A DNA stretch of 39,320 bases from Chara braunii (GCA_003427395.1 BFEA01000215.1:1362260-1401579), one strand, 5' to 3'. Positions 9,353 to 20,715 are shown, counted from the stretch's first letter. Notes: generated by a model from the sequence alone, not told the origin. Numbers and translations are program-made.

Positions 9353-11108
9353 ATGACGGATGCAAACTTGGACATAAGATTGATCAACATCAACAGGTTG
9401 GGTCATCCGAACGACAAAAAAAAAGGTAGCACTGTGGAAAATGTTAATGCAGGACATGGGGGGGAAATGACCCGACGTGATCGGGATTCAAGATACTCAC
9501 TTCACAGACTCCCTGACACACCAGGCCAGGGCAGCAAAAGTATGGCCGTACACGAAATTCGCTGCCCCAATATGTTCCTCGGGCTTCACGGGGGTTGCAA
9601 TCTGGCTCCCGCCGTCGTCAAGGGCCGTCCAGTTGCACACCGAATGGGACAAAGTGGACGGAAGATGGGTATAGCTTAAAGCCATGGTGACCAGGAAAAC
9701 GATTTATGTAGTTTGTATCTACGCACCGAATGACCCTACATAACGTGTCCAATTTTTCCTCTCCCTGCAACAGTCCCTTCCAAGAGATGCGCCCATCATC
9801 GTGTGTGGAGACTTCAACACTACGCTGGACTCAGATATAGACAGGAGATCCCCCTCCCAAAACCCATCAGGGCCAGCACCCCAAAAGGAAAGAGGACCAG
9901 ACAATATCATGCTAAGCCACCTCATGGAAGATGCGGAGCTTGCAGACACGTTTAGGCAACTTCACCCTACCAAGAGGGCGTACACATGTGTCAGGTCTAG
10001 AGGGACAGCGGGCATATCCAATTCGAGAATCGACCTGATCCTCCTCTCCAAAAACCTGGTAGGTCTGCTGACTGCAGCAGAAGTACTGCCATTCTCTGCG
10101 CGTAAATCTTTTGACCACCCTATGATCGCAATGACCTTATCATTCCACTCGCACATTGCAAGGGGCCCGTGGTACTATAAGTTCAACTCTTCCCTACTTA
10201 AACTCCGCGATCTTGACCAACTGGTCAAAGACTTTTGGGCATATTGGACAACCAAAAAACCTGGGAATGACTCCATTGTCCAATGGTTCAACGTGGGGGT
10301 GACAGACCTACGACAAAGAGTGAAGAACTTCTCCATCTAGAGAGCCAGAGAGCACAAAGAGGTCATAGATAGCCTGCTGCAGCAACTGGAAGAATGAGAC
10401 GCATACCTCACGGACAATCCGTTGGACCAGGACACCTACAACTCCTTGCAAAGGGCCAAAACCCAGTTGCAAGACCATATGAATGAACATGCACAGAAAT
10501 AGAGAATTCAGGCTGGAATAAAGAAAGACACAACGAACGGGAAAATGACTAAGGTTTTCTTTAACAAATCCAAAGCTAAAAGTAGATAGAACACAGTCCC
10601 TTCACTCAAACACCCGTTTGATGCAAGCCAACCGCTTGCCACAAACGCGTACAAAATTGTGGAATATGCCTCACTGTACTACAATGACCTCTTTACCTCA
10701 CAAACACCGCACACACAGCCATAGGTTATGAAGCAGGCAAGAGACACACTACTAACATCTCTCCCCTCTCCCCTCTCCACAGCCCAGAGGAACTACTTGG
10801 AGGTGCCCATTTCACGACACGAGGTCCTCCAAGCTCTGCAGAACATGGACGACGAGAAACACTCGGCCTCGACACATTCCCCAAAAAATTATGGCTTCAT
10901 TTTGGGAAACCTTCAAAGAAGACTTCATGATCTACATCAACGCTGTCTTCCAAGAGGAAACATTTGGGGATATGATTAAACATGGGTTAACCACTCTACT
11001 CTACAAAAAAGGCGACAAATCAAAAGTTTGAAACTTCCGTCCAATCACTTTGTTGCCACCGTGACCGCCCTACAAAATAGTGGCCAAAGCATGGGCTAAT
11101 AGGTTGAT
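9353..11108 (+). pseudogene. L1-type LINE ORF2, endonuclease and start of RT
   Basis: Apurinic-type endonuclease motifs appear in order: NINRLGHP near 9390, GIQDTHF near 9483, IYAPND near 9718, CGDFNTTLD at 9804, RIDLILLS near 10030 and a DHPMIAM motif near 10110. These are the QxTH, YxP, GDFN, SRID and SDH signatures of L1-clade LINE endonucleases, which nick target DNA for target-primed reverse transcription. A linker leads to the RT N-terminus (EVLQALQNMDDEKHS at about 10826, then RPITLLP near 11038). Nonsense codons in one frame: TAG 9672, TAA 9741, TAG 10338, TGA 10395, TAG 10500, TAG 10587, TAG 10722; a TGA at 11029 lies where the copy at 34824 has CGA. Homology stops near 11108, before the RT core. 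The element is dead. Confidence 0.85.
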
Positions 11109-11220
11109 GGGTCTGTGGGTCGGGTGATCCAGGCCTAGCGTTCACCCGCTTGTCACCCGCTCATTCAGGTGACCCTGACCTAACATTGACCCGCACGTTA
11201 CCCACTATGACGCGCAACCT
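11109..11220. other. GGGTC/ACCCG-rich flank, possible hAT remnant
   Basis: Separates the broken LINE from the LTR. It is full of ACCCG and GGGTC-like words, as is 30601-30732 on the other side of the LTR element. Such words are common near hAT transposon ends. Without a left terminal repeat the assignment is weak. Confidence 0.3.
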
Positions 11221-13914
11221 CACACCCTGTGCTGTCTTCCGTTCGGAGTGTTAAAGACGCGGAATGAAGGCCCAGAAAAACAGCAAGATGGGGTGTGCCA
11301 AGGATTTTTGGAAAATTGAGTGTGGGGACGCAGACAAAACTGAAATCCCCCATGTTGGCCCGATGAAGTAAGTCGGTTGTTTTCGCGTGTCGCGGAATGC
11401 TTGCGCGAACATTGCGCGAAAAAAGAAAAACCCAAATTCAAACCAAAAAGTATTGTCGAGCTTCCCACCATGCTACGGATCTTCGTTTAGAGCGGAAGGG
11501 CTTCGACACACTCCACGTATCCCGTTTCCGTATCAAGTCCCGACGTCGCTCGTTGGTCAGTTCGAAGTCTGACGTGGATGGTCTCAGACGCGTGGCTCTT
11601 TCCTTGTGCTCGTCCTCACTCCGTATCCGGTAGTGGAAGCCCTTCGATTCGTAGCGATCAAAACGCTAACACTCAGTGCACAGGGTTCGAGGCCAATGGG
11701 GCGCCACTGCCGTCCACCGTGACAGAATGACGATCAGCTCGTTAAATGGCAACAATACCGAGTAAGGTGGAAAGTGAGTATCGATGATGACAAAGCCCGC
11801 ATCCACGAACCCGGAACAACGATTTTCAGGAGGGAAGTAATACTGCCCGCCGATGCTTGCGACAGCTTCTCGTACGTCCCACTCACATACACGTGTCCTT
11901 TTCTCATTGTAGGGGAAGGGGCGCGTCGACGAGGGCGGTACGGAAAGCTGGCGCCCGATCGAGGGACGACCGTTCGTCCGCATGCCAATTAACCAGACGG
12001 AGTTTACGCGAATACTCGAGACATCGTAAAAAAGCACAAAAATAAATAATTAGTATCTTTCTTCCTTCAGACACGAGAGAGACAACTTACGAAACCTGCA
12101 CAATTATGCATTAATCGGGTTGGAGTTTCGAGGGATCAACCCATGACTCAGTTTCAGCAGACCAGATCAGCAAAACACGAGGCATCTAGCTTTTTCGAAG
12201 CTGCCTCACAGATGGTCTGTGTATGTTATGCAGCATAAGGCAGATGGCATGCGCAGTGTATTCAGAATGACAGATCTAAACACTCTTGCATTCTCGAACA
12301 AAATCCCGTTGAGCTCGGGGTCTAATCGACGCAAAGATACAAGCATTTCTAAGCATACATCCACTGTGGAAGGTGCGAAAATGACAAGGGCGCACGGGTC
12401 AGAAATAAACCGAGGAACTGTACACACACATCCACACTTCACAAGACAAGAGGATTAAGTCCTCGACATCTGGGGATTACCCAGGAAACTAATGGAAGAG
12501 TTCAGGAGGAAGTTCTTCCTCGCGAGAGCTCTCGGGAGTTCGCTTTTGTTCACAAGTGGGACAAACCAGCAATACATCGTCATTCAAGAAAGAAAGGGGT
12601 AGGAGGGACAAACGAGAAAAGCCGAGACAGAAGACACCAAAATCCGACAAGGGAGCATTCGGCTTCACAGCCATGAACTCATACCAGAAAAGTGATCCGC
12701 AATGAAGGCGCATTCGCTGTGGAATTCCAAAATGGCCCTGGGCCAATCATCCACTCAACTCCAATCACACATCCTGATACCCACACCGACGATCCCGACC
12801 GTCGCGTGCTAACTTCCACCACTGCGATCGTCACCCCGCCGACGTAGGCTCGACTCGACTCGCCTGGATCCCACAGTCCGTCGTGGCGATCAAGCACCCA
12901 ACCGGCTACACTACAATCAGCCCGACATGACTTTTCGACTCGCATCAAACACATCACCTAACCACTACTTCCCGGAAGCTGGCTTGCGAGTGGAAAACGT
13001 AAGAGAGTTTTGCGGGCGCGCTTGCATAATTTATAGTTCCGAGAGAGGAGATAGACGGGGGAAGAGTCACAGGGGAGATAAAGGTGTAAGGAGAGGAGGT
13101 TCAGCGAAGGGGCTCAGGGGAAGCCATGCTGATCCTTTAGAATCCGATGGTCGGCCAATCAGATTAGTCGCGCAATAGGAAGATCCTTTTGCTCAACGCG
13201 TCTGATTGGTGAGCCGGGGTAATCGGAGGATCAACCAGCTTCGAGAGCCGAGGTTGAAGAGCGAGAAGAGACGAGGCGAAAAACACCGCGAGACGGATTC
13301 AAGATTCAGACGATCAAGAAAGGGAAAACAGGCGTGCAAAAGCGAAGAGAGAGAGAAAGAGGGAGAAACAGTTGCGATGAGAGAAGAAGAGAAGGGGGAG
13401 GGGAGAGAGAAGAGAGCGCGGGGGAAGAGTGGCACGGGAAATAAGGAGGAGGAAGCTCGCATGCGCGGTGCCGACAAGAAGAGAAAAAAGCACCAAAACA
13501 GTTACAACTTGCCTACGCCCAAAACCAATTCAAAAATTGAAATCACCATATCCACGTGCGAAAGTCGACGCGGGAAAAGAAATTCCTACGACTATCCATA
13601 TTCTCACGAAATTCCTAAAGTTTTCCTGACGTGACCAAGAACATTTATGCAGGGAAAAGATACATCGGACTCCGTTTATTCCGTAATTCCTAACAGTCGA
13701 GCCCGATTTCCAGTGCGCTCGCTAAGGCGGGCGTAATTTCCCGGTGCATTTCCCGAATTACAAAAAGCAGAATTCCAAGAATCAATAGAACTTCCGAAAA
13801 GGTGGGGGCCCAAACAAGGCGCCTGGAGTTAAGAAAAGCGATGGGGGGTTTGTGGGGTTGATAGAATACAGAAGAGGTACGAAAGATGGCACGGGGTCGA
13901 GAAGTGTTCGTCAC
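11221..13914 (-). repeat. 3' LTR (left copy), about 2.7 kb
   Basis: Begins (plus strand) CACACCCTGTGCTG and ends GTTCGTCACA; the partner at 28051-30600 begins CACGCCCTGTGCTG and ends GTTCGTCACA. By eye the two agree at about 93-95 percent, mostly transitions, so the insertion is not recent. This copy carries about 170 bp (13397-13567) absent from the other, and lacks about 20 bp present there near 30540. Open frames inside are non-conserved chance ORFs. Confidence 0.93.
13028..13035 (-). promoter_or_regulatory. TATA box in left LTR
   Basis: CTATAAATT on the minus strand, in the element's transcription sense. The same motif is kept in the right LTR at 29858-29865, about 735 nt from the LTR's 5' edge, a plausible U3/R position. 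Conservation in both copies is expected from shared origin and does not itself prove function. Confidence 0.5.
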
Positions 13915-14328
13915 ATATGTGATGCGCAGGGGGTTCTAAAATTATGCGATCTCCTGATTGCATGAGAGCTCGAACGAGGGGACAAAGAAACAGGAAGAAG
14001 TACACGGAACGAAGAAGCAGGACGAAGTAGGAGCTTGGATCAGCATGATGAGCTGGCGACAATATCCGTGGCAAGATCTTCGCGGATCATGCCGGCTCGT
14101 GTGGTTTCAGATCCCGCTCTCTGCAGCCCTGTTATATATGCAACCCCCTGTCCTTCGAACTTCGAAGATCGTCCAGGTGGCACCATAATGGTCCATCAGG
14201 TCTCTGTGTGCTCTGCACCCCCAGTCCAGCGCAGTCGATCGAATCAAAGCATAAGTTGACGTCATCGTCAATGGCGTGATCTTCGCGAAAACTCCTGATT
14301 CGTACTGTTCGGGGACACGTGGCGGGTT
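13915..14328. other. gypsy internal edge next to 3' LTR
   Basis: No gene recognised. A polypurine tract would be expected on the minus strand immediately beside the LTR; instead the sequence next to 13914 is mixed (TATGTGATGCGCAGGGGG on plus). Purine-rich plus-strand sequence at 13970-14030 is in the wrong orientation. Confidence 0.5.
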
Positions 14329-14670
14329 TCAACGCCGTGTGGGGATGGGGAAGTAGATATTGTACATGGGGGGGTGTCGACGGGGAGGGTTGGGGGGGAG
14401 TGGGGTTAAGTATCGGTTCATCCCTTCTTCCGTGATCGGGAGCTCCTCGTAGCGGATGATCCGGTGAAAGCGGGGAAACCGATCGCCGCTGTGAGGGAGG
14501 GAGGCTAGGTAGTCAGGGTAAAGGGTGGAGAAAGTGCGGAAGAGTGCCGCGCGAAACTGCTCGTGATGGCGACACGCGGTGTCGGGCTCATCGGTCCGGC
14601 ACCACACGCGGCAGCGCGGGACCCTCTCGGCCGCGTCACGCAGGAGTTGGACCAACCTCGTCACGAACAC
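14329..14670 (-). CDS. element X coding part, 113-residue open frame, unknown
   Basis: Open from codon 14670 (GTG, so probably an exon or internal start rather than a true initiation) to a stop at 14329. It begins VFVTRLVQLLRDAAERVPRC and contains RFPRFHRIIRYEELPITEEG near its end. The first 19 residues match the decayed peptide at 4560-4613 in copy 1. A further conserved peptide upstream begins at ATG 14902 (MLQRTRNALGWSTSAIA) and runs to a GGAGGTAAGT phrase at 14763-14772; if that is a splice donor, the two parts could be exons of one protein. No known domain recognised. Product and even expression are unproven. Confidence 0.45.
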   Translation of the reverse strand: MFVTRLVQLLRDAAERVPRCRVWCRTDEPDTACRHHEQFRAALFRTFSTLYPDYLASLPHSGDRFPRFHRIIRYEELPITEEGMNRYLTPLPPNPPRRHPPMYNIYFPIPTRR

Positions 14671-14762
14671 ACAAATGGAGTTTCCTTAGGCCGCTCCGGC
14701 CGAGTGCGCCAGCCATACCTCTCACGAGCCCCTACGACAGGATAGGGCCTACGCGAGGCACA

Positions 14763-14902
14763 ACTTACCTCCACCTTACNGGAGCTGTCACCTCCCTTCG
14801 GTGGGCGTATCCCCGCCGAGCTACCAGTCCACAGTACNAAAGNTACTCAGTTGCAATCGCAGAGGTGGACCAGCCGAGGGCGTTTCTCGTTCGCTGTAGC
14901 AT
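14763..14902 (-). CDS. element X first coding part with donor-like end
   Basis: Starts at ATG 14902-14900 with MLQRTRNALGWSTSAIA, conserved in copy 1 (4351). Two N bases at 14838 and 14843 obscure two codons and a third at 14780 obscures another. In copy 1 the same place is an exact 17-bp palindrome, which may be why base calls failed here. Ends at a GGAGGTAAGT phrase. Function unknown. Confidence 0.4.
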
Positions 14903-16053
14903 AGGGGGTACACGCGGTAATACGCCTATCGGGCCCGCACGCGAACCGACATCTTGGGGGGCTGAAGTCCCAAGCGCGGCACGGCGTCGGTCGACTACGA
15001 CACATCCCATACACCACGCGCACACCACTTTACGAACACAAAAATAAAACGCACACACACGCACATATAACACGAAACAACACAAACAACGCGACAACAC
15101 TCCTAGTCCCTTCAGTAGCCGTCCCATAGCTTCCCGACGCAGAAATTGGATAGGCGTCGCGTGCGAGACTCAGTATAAAAATCGCGCGGACGCAGGGCTA
15201 ACTCATATCGACTCGCAATGCAAGCGTACGCAAGCAGTTGCTATGATGGCATACTATGTAGTCCCCATAATCAAACGGTCCCTCGTAGATCCAAGTACTG
15301 CTCATGACACTCAAGTGTCAGACTCGAAGTGTCGTGAGGGTCTAATCCTTCACGACATTGCACGGCTGAAGGAATAGTCATGCAGCCGCCGCGAGACCTC
15401 CGGCCTTTAGTCTGAGTGTCTCGGTAGGCACGGCAAATAGGCTCTGCACGGGGGCAGATTCCTTCCCTGCAGAGTCTAGGGTCTGGGATATCCTGGATAA
15501 GGACCTTGAATCCCGGCCCAAGACTAACGTCCGACCATAAAAATCTCTAAGAAGCAAAGGATAGAAGGGGATCTCCCTTTTCTCTCAAATCATAACCTGG
15601 TTAACCTTTGCGCACGATCTCAGTAAGCCGCACACGTACCCAAGGAACATATAAATATACATATACATAAGGCTTATTTATATAGGACGATCGCTTCTCA
15701 CAGTCACAATGGGACTCCTCTCAGCCGTATATGTATGTAATCGCAGACAGTTACATCCCGAAGCTGAACCACAACCATATCTGCAATCACATCAAAGATT
15801 CATCCAGAAGCCCACGCACTACACGGGGTCAACTTCAACCATTCCTCGCACTCATACCCCTTACTTTAGTCATACAAGCCTCACTCGTGCAACTCTTAAA
15901 TAAATACTCAGTACTTTTGTTCGATGGCCATTCAATAAAGTCCGGGCAAAAACACAACAAAACAATTCAAATCTCAAGACTAAAGCCTTTAGGTTTAGTG
16001 GCAGGAGTGAATTGGAGTTGAATCGTAAACCGACGAATCGACAATCGGCCTAT

Positions 16054-16788
16054 GACTAAGCCGTTGTTCATCTTAGAACAAGGTTCAGCCGCCCTGAACT
16101 TTTCAATATCCAAATTTATATATACCTCTCTGAGCTTGGTGTTCAAAAGTTGGGCATAGGACTGAGCCGTTCATCTTAGAACAAGGTCCAGTCTGCCTAG
16201 GGTTACCTTCAATTATACTCTTAGTTACACTCTCTTCATTTCATGATAAGCTATAGCCAGACCGTCCAATCTTATGGAACCCATGCCTGGCTAGCCTGTT
16301 CATAAATAGGATAGCATAAAAAATATAGCCAAAATTTAACCTTTTGGGTTCCAACATGTGCGAGGCATTGGGCCAGACCGTCCAATCTTATGGAACACAT
16401 CTGGTCCTTTGCCAGATTCATTTCTCACTGATCCACTGTGTGCGGCATGAGTCCAGAGCGTCTAATCTTATGGACATGCCTTGCCCTCAGCGATAATTAC
16501 TCTCTCATAATGAAACAGGAAGGGGCTAAGCCGTCCAATCTTATAGACTTGGTCAGACCTCCTCGACCAACAACAAAAAAAACAAATCAAAACCCGAATC
16601 AAACATGGCAACCAAAACCCTCCAATCTTATGGTACAGGTTTGACCCCTGAAAAGTCAGCCACAGTCGAACCCTCACAATTCAGAGCAATCAGACCGTCC
16701 AATCTTATGGAACTGGTCTGACTCTCCATGCAATTTAAAAATAAACACAGCGGTCAGGCCGTCCAATCGTATAGAACTGGTCTGACCC
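16054..16788 (-). repeat. array of about nine stem-loops, copy 2
   Basis: Hairpins begin (plus coordinates) near 16054, 16160, 16254, 16371, 16451, 16525, 16613, 16690 and 16753. Seven share the plus-strand loop CCGTCCAATCTTATGGAAC; the two at 16054 and 16160 have a TTCATCTTAGAACAAGG loop. Complementary stems: TAGCCAG/CTGGCTA (16254-16293), TCAGACC/GGTCTGA (16691-16721), GGTCAGGCC/GGTCTGACC (16753-16785), GACTGAGCC/GGTCCAGTC (16161-16193). Position within element X and the stem words (CAGAC/GTCTG type) match the array in copy 1, whereas the loop sequence differs. Confidence 0.75.
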
Positions 16789-18712
16789 CATAGGAACCTG
16801 TCAGCCTCAGGCAAAACCACCTTTCACCCACCCTTCCCCCAGATGCACCCCTCTGTGTTCACAATCTGCGTTCAGGCAATCAACAAACTGAAACTGCGAT
16901 TGCACACACATTACTTTATTTAGTCTGACTTGTGTCCTACTAGTCAACCTTAAGTCAAAATAGGGGTGCACGCAGCGTACTCAGTCAAACATAGCAAGAT
17001 GTACAAGTAGGGGTTAATATCTGGGTTTATAGAGGGAAAGCAACAATTACCTTTCAATTCCCTGCCTCAAGAACTCCTCTTGAGTTCCGGCAGAGCTCCT
17101 GCAATCGGTGGGATGACTCCCCACAAAGCCTTGGCGCGGATTACGGGTTGCAATCCCGCCTGCCACCTTCCTCTCAGAACCAACAGACTAGACTTAGAGT
17201 AAGAAAGGTAGAAGCAGGGGTTTCAGACTCTCAGATCCAAGAGAGGTGGGCTCAGACTCGCGGGAGAGGGCCTTGTTATCTTCAATCGCCTGAGGGCCCC
17301 GCAATGGCAGTCAACTGACAGCTTGGTCCAGACCCGTAGCCAAACTGCTGAAGTCCATTTCCTGAGGACCTCCCAAATCGCGGCACTAACCCCCTATTTG
17401 TCCAGCCGGCCCACTTTTCCAAGTCTCACTACCTCTCCTCAGCCCCAACCGCAGCCTCACATCAGCCTGTAACAGCCCATAAACGCGGCCGCAGTACTTA
17501 GCGTTGGTCGTTAGCACAACAGTCGCCGCCTGCAACAGCCATCCAGCCACACCCCGTTGAGGCAGCAGCAGTAGCCTACAGCAGAGGTCAACCGCAGCAG
17601 TCCGAGCCCAGCCCGCAGTCTACAGTCTTCAACCCCCAGTCCGTAATTCACAGCCTGCAGCAACTAGCAGCGGCCACCGGCCGTAGCAGCAGCGGTGGCC
17701 AGCAGCAGTTCGTGCACAGTCAGCAATTCGTGCTCAATCAACAGGCTCAGCATCAGTACACGACGGCCAATGATCATAGCAGCAGCTACCGACAGCGGCA
17801 GTCCGCACACAGTCCGCTGGCGCAGCAGCAGTACAGCGGTAAGTAAGTCTTCACCCTCCGTGGCTGGCCTAGCTGATGCTCCGCCCGAATAGTACCTGTA
17901 TTGCCATGCAAAAAGGCGAACCTGCAGGTCCCCAACTGACCTTAGCTCTTGCGTGCTACGCAGTATACAGACCAACAGTTAAACCCATCATAGCCACGGA
18001 GCCACCAGCCTATCTCAGGCTCATCACTTGAAGGAACAGGCAGCCGATCTGCCGAAGGGTAAACCCCCTTGTTGTTCCCTTCTCCCACCGACAGGGTAAG
18101 CTATGCACCGTTATGGCTCGTTTTCCACGCGGAACAGGGACCGATCCTTGTCTTGATGATGGGAGGCTCCGTTATCAGGTGAGCCTCCTCCCCCTTTCTC
18201 TTTCCGTATGCACCAGGCACCATCTCACGTCCACATTCCTCCCTTCCTCTTTAGCTTCTCTTAGCTCCTTTACCCCTAGAACTAACTATAGAATCGAAAT
18301 CGTTCATCTTCAAACCCCCTGTTCAACTCTTTACCCCGCTCAATTCTGTTGAAAGGCGGGTGAGATTGACGTCGTTTTTTTTCCTTACTTCTTCCATAAC
18401 TTCACGCACCATATTTCCTACTAATCCCTCTCTCTGCTAACCTTCATACCGATCTGACTGCATATTCGGGTCCGTCATACCCTAGAACCATGATTTATAA
18501 TTTTAGCTTGTTCAAAATGACCGAGAAATGACCGTCATAACCAATAATTTCTCTTCGTTCTGCTTCAATCTGTTTCGAATGCATTCTGGCGCAAAACCCG
18601 GCCAGGCTCATTCTATTATCTGTCCTTTCCCTTCTTCCCTTCGCCTTACCTCTGCGGGGCCCTCCTTTTCTTTATCTCCCCATTTTCCACCTTTCTTATT
18701 AGTCTAGCACCG
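16789..18712. other. no recognised gene; CAG-rich tract
   Basis: Part of the extra segment of element X copy 2. 17490-17860 is dense in CAG/GCAG triplets, giving low-complexity open frames in both directions (17664-17975 minus, 17695-17892 plus) that I do not accept as genes. 18100-18712 is strongly pyrimidine-rich on the plus strand. Confidence 0.6.
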
Positions 18713-19345
18713 GATTTGGATCCGCCTATCCCCGAAATCCCGATTTCCCATCCTCCCCTGTTCGACTCCGTAGAGAATCGAGGGAGCGATCGTTCTTCGT
18801 CCCACAGCCTTCATCCTTCTGCCATTCCGCACACGTCTTTTTCTTCCTACCTTATACTACACTCCCCCACTCGCCATTCTAACTCCGCCATCTAGTTCAC
18901 CGCGTCCCAAAACCTCCTACTTCAGTTCTCCTCCTACTTGATCCCACAGAGAATCGAGGGAGTGGTCCTTCCTTTCTCCCGCCATAACCATTTTTCCCGT
19001 CGTCTTTTACGCACTTTTTTTCTTACTAACCCCACCTTCTACTCACCTTCCGTCAATTCTAGCTCCAGAATCCGGGCCGCCCACTCAAAAAACCCCCGTT
19101 TCGGATCTTTCCCCAACCGATTTCACGCAGAAACGGGCGGTTTACACCCCTTTCCTACCTCTCTCTCTCCTAGTTTCCACCATCTCCACGTGTATCCTTC
19201 CTTCACTAACTTCTAACTTACTAACTCTCCCACTAATCCGACTCGATAAATAGGGTCGCCCACTACCAAAACCCCTATCCCCCATCTCTCCCGGCCTAAT
19301 TCCACTTCATATCGGAGGAGAAACCTCCGCTTCTACTCCTACCAT
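18713..19345. repeat. degenerate tandem repeats, period about 176 bp
   Basis: A phrase of the form TCCGCC...AACCCC followed about 60 bp later by CAGAGAATCGAGGGAG or a relative recurs with starts near 18713, 18893, 19068 and 19243. The GAGAATCGAGGGAG word is exact at 18773 and 18951; the later two units have CAGAAACGGGCGG and GGAGGAGAAACCTCC. The near-constant spacing indicates an old tandem array of four units, perhaps five. Confidence 0.6.
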
Positions 19346-19440
19346 GTCCCTCCCTCCTCCGAATGCACCCGGCGCAGGACTGCGACCGGGTTCACTTCCT
19401 ATTTCTTCTCCCCCGTCCTCACCCCGGCCTGTCCGCACCT

Positions 19441-19560
19441 CAGTGCAGCGCCCCGCAGCGGTCCGCCGTCGTCCTTATCTGAGCATCCCGTAACGGTCCG
19501 CCCGTCGGCCTTATCTCAGCATCCCGCACCGGCCCGACCATCGGCCTGGAAAGCGTCCCG
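19441..19560. repeat. tandem repeats, period about 36 bp
   Basis: Three and a half units of the form CATCCCGTAACGGTCCGCC, then GTCGGCCTTATCTCAG. The first starts near 19446. The minus-strand frame through it reads repeated GGPLRDAQIR-like words, a consequence of the repeat length being a multiple of three. Confidence 0.75.
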
Positions 19561-20059
19561 TGGGCCGCCTTAGTGTACGCCACCCAGAGATATGTCGTCA
19601 GCCCTCCCGAGTGGCACTTGAGCAGAACCCCCGCGGTGCTCATAGGGGGAGGGGACCAAAGGGGAGGCACAGTGACTGACCCATCGAAGAGGCTCAGTCC
19701 TGATGCTATCGGCTGACCCCTGGCCAATATCCCCCCCTGCCAGGTATTGCGCCTGCCAGTGGGTACAGCTCCCGCATGTTCCCTTGTTGGAGGCTTAAGC
19801 ACGAATGTGGCTGCTACGGAGTTCCCCGAAACACTACACTGGGGTAACTTCGATGTAGCCACGAAAATAGTGCGCAGCCGCAGTCCCGCGAACACACCAC
19901 ATCCCACGTGACCCTGCCGCCGGCCCGATATCGTGTCCCAAACGGGACGCGAGTGGAGCGACAGTAGGAAAAAGGATAAAAGTAATAAAAATAAAACGGG
20001 GAAGTTAACGGGGAGCCCTTCGGATCAGCTCCTTCCCTCTGTCGCGCCAGTAAACAAAA

Positions 20060-20165
20060 ACGGAGGGGGGTAGCCCCGTCAGGCCCTCGAACCCCCGGTC
20101 TTCTCCACACCACTCCGCTGTAGCTGCTGCGCTAATGTCCGCTGGCCTCGATCCCGAAACCTCCG
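20060..20165 (-). repeat. tRNA-like (Pol III promoter) segment, possible SINE head
   Basis: On the minus strand TAGCGCAGCAGC resembles an A box and GGTTCGAGGGC resembles a B box, about 42 nt apart as in tRNA genes. The flanking stems do not form an acceptor arm or a clean T arm, so it is not a tRNA gene. A pyrimidine-rich tail follows near 19980-20010. A tRNA-derived SINE is possible but unproven. Confidence 0.35.
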
Positions 20166-20664
20166 TATCGCCAACCCTGTGCCGTAACCTATAGGGCTAT
20201 GCCCAAGCCTGAAACCAGCGCCCGCAGGGTACCATACAAGGCAGTGCGGCGCGGCACTTCGGGCCAATGAACCGGCTGTGCGGCCCCCAGTGCCCGCGCC
20301 GGCTTGCTTATACCGTGCCATAATTGCCCCGCGCGCCATCCTACCGCACCCCGCTCACCGCATGAAGTCGCGCCGCCGTTGCTGATGTCGTCGTCGGGGT
20401 CGTTCTCCGTGCGTGCGCACAGGTCACAGGCAAGCACCCCAATTAGCAAGACATAATCTTTTTAATCCGTATTTAATAAGAAGGAAGAAATCTTCAGGCC
20501 GGCGATCACGCCGACTCTTCGACTATGAATAATAAAAAAAAGATCCCGGGCGCCTAAAAAATCTGCGCGCCCGCACACTCTCTATTCTAGTCAACCATCC
20601 AGTCAAGGTAAATTACAGACGCGGCCGCGCCTAGCGCGGTATACTTAGACCTTAAACCAGACTA

Positions 20665-20715
20665 TTTTTTGTCACCTGCAAAAACCAGGGCGGATACCCT
20701 TGTAAGGGTATTCAC
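20665..20715 (-). repeat. element X conserved near-palindrome block, copy 2
   Basis: Contains ATACCCTTGTAAGGGTAT, a palindrome apart from its two central bases, with flanks matching 1508-1561 in reverse orientation (TTTTTGCAGGTGACAAAAAA on minus against TTTTTGCAAGTGATGGAAAA in copy 1). It lies at the outer edge of copy 2, next to the end of ORF3. Confidence 0.75.

Noticed and set aside
14890-14990. rRNA fragment (CGGTAATACG, CTTCGGTGGGCG words)
   Set aside because: Only short words match. The region aligns instead with element X copy 1, and no rRNA helices continue on either side.
17664-17975. Coding frames in the CAG-rich tract
   Set aside because: Low-complexity triplet sequence opens frames on both strands, with no domain and no conservation in copy 1.
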